This document shows positions 13,001 to 25,000 of a DNA stretch of 64,000 bases, piece after piece. The position numbers and the translations under genes are program-made. Under the pieces are notes generated by a model. It made no database searches and was not told the DNA's origin. It saw only the letters and a program-made list of their open reading frames with translations. This DNA comes from Aptenodytes patagonicus (lineage: Eukaryota > Chordata > Aves > Sphenisciformes > Spheniscidae): contig NC_134958.1 in assembly GCF_965638725.1 (NCBI RefSeq), positions 16,743,464-16,807,463 on the forward strand, given 5' to 3'. Every line of letters begins with the position of its first letter. Position 1 is the first letter of the stretch.

Positions 13001-16000
13001 TTATTGCGAGAAATTAAAGTAACAGATCTTTTTAACCAAAGTAGTGTTTAGTAGGTTAGTTCTTGTAGTTAATAAAACTAACTTGGCTGTTTTTGGAAAA
13101 TTATATGAATGGAGATGTGTGTGGGGTTTTGGGTTTTTTTGTTTGTTTGTTTATTTGTTTTTTTAACAAAACCTTTTACAAAACCTTCACCAAAAACCCC
13201 AAACAACACTATATAAGGTTTTTCCTCCTTTTCCTTTTCTATCAGGGCTTCAGCTATTCTTCTGGTGGAACTTTGTGCTTTGGGAGTGGGAGAGTATTGA
13301 ACAAGTACGAAATCGTGACACCTGGGAATAGATTATATTATTTTACCAACTGTTTGCCATGAAAGGCAGTTGTCCTCACTAAATGTGGGATGACCAGATG
13401 AAGTTCATTCAGGAGACAGAGGAGAGTTGGGAGCATAAGGACAACGTAAAAACCACTACATGTAGTTTAATGATACAGTTACAGTTGAAGGTACAAGTGC
13501 TTTCAGGGGTATATATTCTAATCTGAATGTTGGTCAGTTGGTTTTAATGGAAATACTGGGCTTACAGTTAAAATGACTGCAAGCAGCAACATTTTTGCTA
13601 TGAAACGCAAATCTTGATTCTGTGTTTTGTTTAGGTAGCTCAGAAACTTTTCTCTAACCCTCGGAGGACCTGTATATGCATCTATAGAGATAATCCTCTT
13701 TTGACTTTCCTTGTCAAGGGTAGCAAAATTTCAACTTTTACTGTACTTGGATCTCTGTAACGTTGTAATGCAAATTTTCTGATATGCTTAAACAGGTATT
13801 TGATTTTTCAGCTTGGATTTAAAGGGCTGGGGGTGCCATTTGGAGATGGCCAATCTGTGGAGGGAAATCTAGCAAAAGCTAAAACTGGAACAAGTTTTTA
13901 GCCTCACATAGTCTGATTTGGCAGTAAAGCTGAACCCCGGGAAATGGGAAAGTGTTGTTATAAAAAAAGCTGGGTAGAATTTTGCATTGTCATAAATTGT
14001 TCACCTAATAGCACTTAAAATTCCGTCAGGGTCTGACGTGTTACTTTGAATTTTTGAGCAGCTAGTGCTAGACAGTCCTTGCCTATTTCCTTAGAATGTA
14101 ATGCTGATGAGAAGCTGCTCCAGTTTTTGGTCAAAGCTGCTTAAAATGATAAGACTGAGTTTATTCACTGTCATCCTCTTGATTCCTCTAACATATATGT
14201 TGTCTGTCTTGCAAAAATGTTGAATATAGACATCCGATATTTTACAAGCCAGAGGCTGGTGAAAATGTTAAACATGTACCACTTCATTGTTGTACCACTA
14301 TTTTAACAGGTTCAAGATGAACATGTATTAAGTGGAAATGAGCTGCCTGTTGTTAGAGTTGATTATTTTTCAGTTACTTAATCCCTCCTAAAACTCCTAA
14401 AACTACATCATGCACTCCTCTTCTCACAGTAACTGATGCAGCTCATAATCCAGAGCTTTTCTCTCAATAGCATTAGTAGACAAGGAAGTGAATACATATC
14501 CTTTCTACTGTGCCTCTTACTAGTGAGGGGTTGAGGAAGAACTGGGAAGTGGTGAGGAAAGAAGCACCTGGTTTTGTGAGCAGTCAACATTAACTATTGT
14601 TGCTATATCTGTCTGCTGTGAATTGGAGCTTTAAATAGCTACAGTAATAAAAACTAGTATGGGATTCACTTCAGCACTTCCCTGTAGCTGCTGTAGCTTT
14701 CTGTGCTGAAAAGATACTTCTAGAATTGGCTTGCTGTAGCGTTGCTGATAGGACTAAGATTTATGTGCTTGCTTAAGAACAGTCAGTAGAGTTTTGGATT
14801 AGCCCATATTAGCATGGCTCACAGTTGCACAAGATCCCCTAAATTCTGGTTGTTGACTGTCTTTTCCACCAGGGTGCAGACTCGTAAGCAATTTGTATGT
14901 TTTGAAAATTTCTCCCATCATGCACAGCTATTGGAAAGTATATTCCAAATAAGTCTCAGGTACAGAAAAACTGTTATCTTCTAACCTAGTGTCACCCAAC
15001 ACTAAGGGGACAGACGGGTTCTTTTAGGGATCCTCGGCAGAATGATGACGGCACTAAATCATAGTTACAATTAAAGCTTTATTTTCTTAGCAGGGTATTA
15101 TGATTAGTATAGCACAGAATTTATTAGAATGACACAGGATTTCTACAAGCAGAATCAATATAGTACAATCTATAAGTAGCGTAATACAGAATTAATAATA
15201 CAAAATTTATAATTTCTAATCACCTGGACCCTCTGCAGATCAGGTCAAATCTTAATATGTGGTTTGCTGTATCAATATAACAATAATAATCTAGACTTGA
15301 AAATCATATAAAAGAATAGGAGTCACTCACTCAATCCTCAGAGGAAGCAGATGATGATGGTCATGATTCTCACTGTCCAGCAGCAGTTCTGGTCCAGGTT
15401 CCCACTTAGGACTTGTAACTACTTGATTTTATAGACAGTGTTCTGTATGCTGTTACACTTCCCTGTTCTGTGATGGGGTCATCAACAACACCTGGTTGGC
15501 CGGGTGCCTGGGACCTTCAAGGCCAGCAAGGAAGGGAGTAATCATCCTGGTGCCCAGGAATCTTGAGGCTGATAGGGAGGGGAAGAAGAAATCTGTTTGG
15601 TTTGTCTGCTTGGTTCACAGGACCTTCAGAGCCTGAGAATGAGGGGAAAGGGAACAAATGTGTGACCCGCTCGGTCGCAGAGAATGGCTGCTTGCCTCAT
15701 AAAATGGCGTTAGTTATGCTAACCGTATTACCAGGGGATGGGAGCAGGGGGTACTGGTCACACCTAGTTCAAGAAGTTTGAAAGCTGAAGAAGGGAGTAC
15801 TCGTAGGATATTATTTTATCCATTTCAAGCTGAATTACTATCCAGGTAATTATCTTAACCTCACCAGCACAAGGTGCTGTAGAGGCACATAGTACCAGCA
15901 AGTTCAAAAAGGGATTAGATGCACTTACTGACAGCTGTCCATGAGCAATGAATAGACAAGAAAGTGGTCTCTGACATCTGTAACATTGTCGTGGATGCTG

Positions 16001-19000
16001 GGTAGTGTGAGAGGTTTCAGTTAAAGATTGTAGCCTGGATTTTCTACTCTGACCGCATAGTTTTACCTGCTGCAGCTGGCAGAGAGAATGTGGGCCTCAG
16101 CAGGCCCTTGGTCTGATCCAGTGAAAGCTTGGAACTCATTTTAAAATAAGTCATCTCTTGTCACTGGAACTTGACTGCGTGTTTTAAATCTCTTCTGTTT
16201 TCACTTATGGCTTGGTCAGACTGTCTCATTTGAAATTGTGTATTGTAAAACTCCTTCACTATCTTACATGTAATATTTAAACTAGTTAAACCCCATGTTA
16301 ATTGCAAAATAGATGTAAAATACCCTCCAGGAAGGACAACAATCAGCCAAATATAAATTTGGATGTTATACCGGTGTTCTTTATGTCCTTGGTGGGGTAC
16401 TTGTGTTGGTGATGATTGATTAATCTTTGAGTTATGCTGTGATCTTTCAGAGTTAAGTAATAGTATATGTATTATACAGAGAGTATAACCTGTATATATT
16501 ATACACGTTACACTGTGCAAAGCTTAGTCTCTTGCTTCTAACTTCTGGATTATTAAAGTATTTGATTCTAAAACTTGCTTCCCAGAACTGCATGTGGTCT
16601 GTCAACAGCACCTAGCAGTTACAGTTCTGAAATAATCTTGCCATTTTCTGGGGAAAAGATATCCTTATTTACTGATCTAAATATTGGACTACATGGTATT
16701 ATATTATTTTAAAAGTTATATTCTGCTTAATAAAGTACTTTAATCTGACAGATTTACTGTCTTGGTGATGTAGGGCATGGAGGAGGGAGTGTTTTGGTTT
16801 TTAAGGGATGATTATCATTTTGAGCATGTTCAAATTTGGATTCAAGCCAGTGTAGTTTATTCCTTCCTGTAGGTTGGCTGACCACTAGATTTCTATCATA
16901 AAACAGGCTTTTAAAAGAGAGGGGAGAAGCTTCTGTAAAGAAGTTACTAATTATTACTGATCATTAGTCATATACAAAACCTAATTACTAACTGCTGTTG
17001 ATGGGTCTGAATTGTTGGGATATGCAAAACTTGCAAACTAAAATTTGGTGTTTTGCATGCACTATAAAATATTATTCATGGATGTGAGTAGGGAAAAAAA
17101 AACAAAATTCAGTGGAAGCTAATAAAATTCTTGCTGTAATTTTCAGTAGAAGTTTTGTTTTTAACCAGCTCATTTAAAATGTAGAATGAGTCTTGCAGTG
17201 GTGGCCCAAAGGCTAATTTAGTCACAAACAACTAGAGTATAATTTGCTTGCTGCGTTTTGTTACTCAGGAGATGACAGAGAGAAGTAGTGTATACCTGCA
17301 GGAGGATAATTTTCTGTTTGATTTATAGCCATAGGTATTATGCTGAAAGTAGTACAAAATACCTCTTACAGATCTGCATAACTATTTTGTTGCCAACAGT
17401 CCAGTGACTCTTCTCCTTGAAGGGAGATTACCTTCAAGGAGTATAGGATTAATACAGTAACACTCTCATTATACAGATTTAGCTGTTCTCCTACAGGGTC
17501 AATCATTTAGGTGATACATTGTTGAGTAAGGTATTCATATTTATACTTTAAGTAAGATCAAATTTGCTTGAAGTTCATTCCAGACAGAAGATGACTGGTC
17601 AGTGACTGGTACATGCATAAAAGCAAATAAATGAAGTATACCTTGTCATGGTGGACTATATAAAAACATCTTGTCTAGTGAACCGCAGGGTGAAAAGTAA
17701 TACCGAGAAAGATGTGCAAGTATTTTGTCATCTGGTATATTTCTGGATTTGGATTTTTTGTTTGTCTTGTTGTGGGTTTTTTTTTCCTTGGTTGTTGGTA
17801 TGTTTTGTAAATTGTGCAGTACATTAGAACTGAAATACCAAATTGGGTTGGTTTTATGCCCTTCCTAAGAAATTTACTTTACAGGTGTGTATATATACCA
17901 AGTATATTCCCATGTAGATCTAAGGATGGAGACACCTTAAAGATATGTTCAGCTGTTTACTGCTAACGTGTAGCCTTGGATTCACCAGATGGCTCTTAAG
18001 AGTTACGTATGTGGTAAATATTTGAGGCATGCAAGTGCCTCAAAATTATCTTGAGCAAATATTTTTAGAAACAATACAGCAAAACCTCTGAAAATCCATT
18101 TACTTCTGCATGTCAGTCATCTCACTAAAGAAGGTTTCCTTCTGCTTTACAGGTTTGTGCACTCTTAAAATTCAAGGCAACCATCTTGAATTACTCTGAC
18201 TGACATATCAGTAAAGTTCACCTTCAGATACTAACTTAACCTGCAAAGTTACATTACATGGAACTGCACAACATCATGGATTTGCTAGGATTAGGCTTGG
18301 AGTAGTTCAAACCAGCAGACTTGAATTTTAAGTGCATTTGGCAGAGAACTTACTCTTTTTTTCCCCAGCTTTGATACTACAGAACATTCAAAAAGACATC
18401 TTAAATTTCACTAGTTCTTCAGTATCGGTACAGTTTTAATTCTTAATTGCCTTGTAAATGAAGTGCTCTAATGCTAGGATAAATCCCTTATACATGGGCT
18501 TGCTGAAGTTTAAGGGGTCTCTCCTTGATAGCTGTGTTGTTGTTCATGTGCTGCAGGCACCCTGTATTCCTGTCGGCCTCTCAAGGAGGCTGTACTCTGA
18601 GACCTCATTCTGACAGATTATTTCAGAGACTTGACTTAGAAGCACAGAGATAGGGGAAACATAGTTGGGTTTTCTTCTAACTGACCTTTCACCAGCTGCT
18701 TGGCTAGCTGATTTTGTCTGAGAAGCAGCTAAGACAGTTTTGTGTAAGGAAGCTTTTGCTTATTTGCCCGTGATTTGCAAGACATCAAAATCATGACATT
18801 TACATTCTTCTGAATGTGATGATGACTTTAGCTGCCTTTCTTTCACTTTGAGTAATTGGCCTTTCTGTATTTTCAATTTTAGCATGTGACTTTGTTTTTT
18901 AGACACTGTAACATTTTCAGTTTTTCCCAAAACTTTCATGCAAGTTCTGAGAATTAATTTTGTCACATACTACTTCCAATCGTGAGAATTTGGTGAATAC

Positions 19001-22000
19001 CAATATTTAGAAGCTTCGCTCTTTCCATCTTCAGACACCAGTCTCTCTGGGATAAGTATGACCAGAAACAAACAAAGGCCATTGGAAAATAAGTAATGCA
19101 AATTGTTTTGTCAAAATATAAAAATGTTGATACTTGGAGGGGGGGGAAATAATCTGCCCCACCTTGTCATTGGGTAGAGCAGCTAAGAACAGTCAGTCCA
19201 TACAGGATGTAAGTATTGACTTGAATGAGACCAAGTTCTTCAGGCACCTTTCTTGAAGAAATTTGCAAATCTCAAAAAGGTAGTTTACTATTTCTAAGCT
19301 ATATAGCTCATTTATTTAGTAAGTTCTTTTGTGCTCAGTGGTATTACTATAGTGAATAATCCATAGCTCAATTTAAGTATTCTAGATAGCTCAAACTTGT
19401 CACTGTCAGTACTACAGCTGTAGAGAAGTGTTCCTATGTGTCTGGGTATTAGGCTGGAACTTTAATCATTTTTCCTGAAGTGGAAATTGTTTCCTATCAA
19501 AACTTGTCTCTAAATTGATTTTGTGGGGTTTTGGTTGTTGTTTTTTACCATTGGTAGTTTCATTTTAGCTTCCTCTGTCTAGTATACGATTGTGAATGCT
19601 ACTGAAAGCGTAGATGTAAAGATGTTTATAAACACCAATGGATTTGTGATCTTCATTTTGTTGTGGTAATAAATAACATATATTAGTTGGTGCATCATTT
19701 TTCTCCTGTTGCTACTGTTTAGGCTTGAGACTTTAATACCTACAAAAACGTAAAAAAAATTAATGATAACAAACCACCACTGCTTAGCTAGTTTGAAAGT
19801 TTAATTTGTTTTTATATTAAATGACCTAATTTCGTTAGTGTTACAACTAATAAAATTCACTGTAATTGCTTCCAATACACAGTAGAATGTAAGCTTGCAT
19901 ATCTTCCCCCCCATCTTCTTTTTCCTTCCTTTTTTTATTTCAATATTTTACAGCAAAATTGCTACCTTTAATAATTAGGTCATGTATTTGACAGTTGCAC
20001 CTAAAGTTTTGACATGCACCATGAAATTACCTACCTACATGTATTTTAAGTCTAGGAAAAAAATAGTCTTATAATGGCAGCTCCTGAGATAGATGAAGTA
20101 TACAACCTTTCTTCTTCCTTTTTCCTCATCAGGAAGTATTGATGAAGATGTTGTGGTGATTGAAGCATCCTCCACTCCCCAGGTCACTGCTAATGAAGAA
20201 ATAAATGTTACCTCAACAGATAGTGAAGTGGAGATTGTCACGGTTGGTGAAAGCTACAGGTGAGACTTGCATCTCTTTGTATTAATACAATTTTGCTTGA
20301 CTCCAAGTTTGTCACAAGGTTCTGTATCATTAAAAGCCCATGAGGTTATGTCACATAAATTCTAACCAGGATGCATAGTATGTGTTTTGGATTCAAAACA
20401 AAACAAAAACAAAACCAAACAACCAAAAACCCAAACAACAAAAAAAACCCAAACAAAGAAACAAACAAAAAACCCCAAACCACAGCTTTGACAAAGCTTG
20501 ACAATTCAACTAATCTGGAGTTGTTGAGGTGGTCGTAGTTAGTGTGACTGATGGGCAGAATTTTGGGAAAGCAAAGCTGTACGGTGAGATCCTAGAGAGA
20601 GCAAGTTTAGGCTGAGCTGACTATCTAGGGCTGAGCATTTCTTAGGAAAGCATCCTACTTTTTTGAAGCTGCTGCTGTGTATGCTTTCCTGTTCTTCCAT
20701 GCCTTTCTGGAAGTATTGTTCCATATTAATCAGATTTTGCAGAATCTATTAAAGTGGAGCTCCTTGAAGAAGAAAACTTGAAATTGTCATGTGCATGGGA
20801 CTGTTGGAGATGGCTGCCTGTTATGTATGTCTTCATATTTGTGAACATGAAGACAAAATTGTAGAATATGAAGAATGACTATCAATTTTTTATAAAATAA
20901 TGACAAAGGAACAATAGGCAGTAAATTATGAAAACATTCCATCTGTTTGTCATCAGATAGTGCTTTCACTAATGCAATTTTAAATTTAAAATAACAGACA
21001 AGTTTTCCTGCAAAAATCACTTTTATTGGAATAAATACCACCTTGAACAAACCAATTTTATGTTTAAGACAAATGTGTGCATAATGTAGATTTCATGAAT
21101 ACTTGGAACTGACTAAATTTTTTGTTAAACTCTGACACACAAAGGATGTCATACTCACAAAAATATGCAGCCTGAATCTATAGCAGAGAGGAATTGGGGA
21201 GAGATGAGAGAAATCAACATTTTAAAAATTCATTTCTTCAACAATATGTTTCTTTATATTTCCTTCTGTTTAAAAGAAAACAAAAGCTGCAGAATCAACA
21301 GATGCTCTTTCTTGAAGTGATTAGAAACATGTTTCTAGAAATAGTTGATTTATCCACATGAATGTATTTGTTGAGAACAGTCATTAAAACTTATGAAACA
21401 ACATGTATGCTTGAAAAGGCTTGAGCTAGATCAAGTTAATGCTTTAGCCTCATAACTTGCATGTAAAGCTTTAAAGGGTAAAAAATTAGGCTAGATGAAA
21501 GTGATTGTGCTTCTAGAACATTAATTCAAACCTGATTAAAGACAGATAAGATGCTTTTAAAGAATAAACAGCTTTCTCTTTTCCTAGCATCAATAAGAAA
21601 TGTTTTGTGTAGTAGCCATAAAAGACTTGAAAAAATTACTTCTTTCTTCCCTTACCTTCAGCAATCCTACAACCAAAACAGCAGCAGCATCCCCCCCGCC
21701 TCATTGTTATTGATGTCAGTGGTGTCTTTACTGGTGACTTAAGTGAGAAGGAGATTGAACGAAGGGCGTTTTCTGGTGAATTTAAATTTTTGGCCTGTTC
21801 GGTTTGTTAGACCTTCTAACATGCAGAGTTCTCGAAGACATTTGATTCTTTATCTTTTTTAAGATTATAACAGAATGGTCAAATTAAGTTTTGCGCTTTA
21901 ACTATTTATTGTACTTGCTCTCAACTCTTAAGAAAAGACATCAGTCTGAAAATGTTCAGCTGAAAACTTTTTGAGAAGATTAAAGAAATAGTTGAGTTTT

Positions 22001-25000
22001 ATTTTGTATTGGAAAAAGTCATGATTCTGTATTTAAAAAAAAAAAAAAAATACAGTAAGAAAACAATTCCAGGAAGTTTGGCATGAGGAGGAAGAGTCTT
22101 AAATACAAATCTTCAGTCTGAAAAGTCAGGAACTTCTAAACTAGTCTTTTATACTTTGAACATAGAGTACTTCCTATGCAGGTTTTTCTGTGTTTTAAGC
22201 ATATTAGTTTTGCCAACCACAGTGTAAGGAACAAAGGCAACTCTTGGACATCTAAATGATAGTTCAGTATAAAATTATAAATATAAATGCTGTAAGCAAA
22301 CTGAACATTAGGAAGGTTATTTACTGAACTCAGAATACTGTTCAGAGCTAAATAAATGGTTACGTTTATTCTTTATAACTTGTGTATAGATGAGAGACGT
22401 TACTGTATTTTTTTAAAAGGCGAAAGTGTATTTTTGGATGGAAGTAAAAGAAAAAGTCAGAAATGCAAAAATGAAGGTTCTTCTTTTGACACTTCATAGT
22501 ATTGCTAGCTTTTTTCTGTGAAATCTGAGGCTAAGCTTTTTAATGCTTGTTACATACATTGACTACTCCAGAACTAACACTTATTTTTTTCCAAAACTCA
22601 ATTAGTTGAGTAGCAGTGTATATCCCCATAGTAACATATGGACTTACAGAATGCAAATTAATAGTAGTGAAAAAGATTGTAGATTTGAAAAGGTTTACTT
22701 AAATTCTGGAGGCTGTCACTTTGACATTTGTCTTTATACAAAGCATTCTGCAGGGAAGTTGCAACTTTACACCTGACAATTTCAAAAAACTTAAAATTCT
22801 GCAGTGTTAATCTTGACCTTAGTAAATAAAAGATGAATCTAATAGTAGGCTCTAAATTTAAGCTGTGGTAAGAATCTGTGGTTGGCATATTTAAGTATGT
22901 TAAAGCTGGTTTCTCTGCCTTCCTAAATGGAAGATAAAAAGCATTATTTTTTTAAAAAATACTTTTAAACAAGTGGCCATGTATAGATAATAGGAATATT
23001 TTAATTTATTTACAATTTACAGGTGAAATGTACTTTGAAAGGAATTGATGCACTTGAATACAGGGGGGGTGTTTGTATGGATGAACTTGCTAATACCTGA
23101 AGGTCAGCTGATGGTTGAGTGTGCATACAAGTTTACTGGGCATTTTAGTACTAAAGATCAGAAAAGAAGGAAAGAAAATTGATGAAGTGTTTAATCTGTC
23201 TCTTCCTGAATCCTCCTTTCAGTCATACAAATTTTTTTGTGGGAGAGAAGAAAACTACTGAAAGAAAGAAGGAAGCCAGCATTCTCCAGACAACACACCT
23301 GGATCCGTTAGAAACTCAGAATTTGTGTTTAGATTTGGAAAAGCTAGAGACAAAAAAAAAATAGTTTTGCATTGAAAATTTTGAGGCAAAGCATCTGTTG
23401 TGATGTAGAACCAGGAGCATGTCAGTGGACATGAGATCATCTTTCACTATTATTGATGTGTTGTGGGCAGCAGAAGATAGGGAATGGATAAAGAACGTAG
23501 AAATGGAACGTTCCAAGAAGGAAAGTCATCTCAAAGAAAAAGGTAGTAATGCTGAATAGGGAGAAGATAAAGAAAAAGCCTTAGAGAGCTAGAGCTGTGC
23601 GAGAGAAAGGGTTTATTTCTGCAGTGCCTTCAACCAGACCTTTTGGGTAGCTATACAGGTGCCACCTTGCTTGTCATGACAGCAAATAGTACAATTTTGT
23701 GCTCACTTTTAAGCTTTGCTGTCTCTTGTCTTAAGTGTAATATGGTATGGGCTTTAAGAATCCACCCCACCCCCCTTCTCTCCTCCCTTACAGCATTTAT
23801 TTCTTGTCATCTTCCTCCGCTCTTTTAGTGAAATCCTACTCTGATGATTGCTATTTTCCTAAAAGTAAGGAGATCTGATAAAACTGGCAGTGGACTCTGC
23901 AAAAGGCAGTAGTGGACACCATTGCTTAGCAATGAATACATAGTGCTTGATCCTAAACCACACATACTTTATCAGTAGCATCAATGTAAAATTGTCCAGT
24001 GGATAGACACTCACTTTGCTCTTCTAGAAGTAAGGAGGAGAGTGCTCATGAAAAACACTTCCTTACTTTCATTCACTCCTGAAGAAACTATTCTGAAACT
24101 TACTAAACCCAGTGAAAATCATTTGTCTGTAGAAAACCACTTTCAGTGGGAATTGCTAAGCCACAGTTTCTTTGAATTTATCCCACAACTAAGAATTGCA
24201 GACCCAAAGATCTTACTCATAATTTAAACCAAGAAATTACCCAAAAAATTAATGACTACATCCCTTTGTTGGTTCTTTTGTTACCAGAGCTGGTTAATTA
24301 TTTGTCTGATTTTTATTTGCCTTGTGAAATCAAGATGCTAATGCTCTTCTGCCTGTTTTCTGAGTGGTTGCTGGTGAGATGCAGTTGGTAGCATGTTGAA
24401 TCCTCACTTAGTCACATACATGTAGAAATTTGTCACTTTTTCTTACGTTGCACACAGTCTCGGGTTTGAGAAAATTACATACAGAAACCCACGTGTTAGT
24501 TTCTTCCTCCACATCCTTCATTTTGCCCAGTGCGCTATATTCCATCAAGAAATTGTTATGTACTGATGATTATTCCCTCCTTCTCCCTTCTCCATCAAGA
24601 TAGGGCTACTTTCAAGGCATAGAGAAAGTAAACTTTGATGTAAAATAAACTGCAGTCTCAAGCAGCAGTGTAGCAGCTGGAATCGTAGCTAGGAGGATGA
24701 GATAGACAGTATCTACCAAAATGCTATGAAGTCTTCACTGATGGTCCTTTTCTGATTAAGAAAAAGCTATTTAAGATCTGGTTGAGAGTCGTCTTAGCAT
24801 TAAATGGACTAAACAATTTCGTCATAAATGTCGTGGTTTAACCTCAGTCACGAACTGAGCACCACACAGCCGCTTGCTCACCCCCCCCCCCCCCCCCCCC
24901 CAAGTGGGATGGGGGAGACAATCGGAAGAGTGAAAGTGAGAAAACACGTGGGTTGAGGTAAAAACAGTTTAATAATTGAAATAAAATAAAATACTACTAC

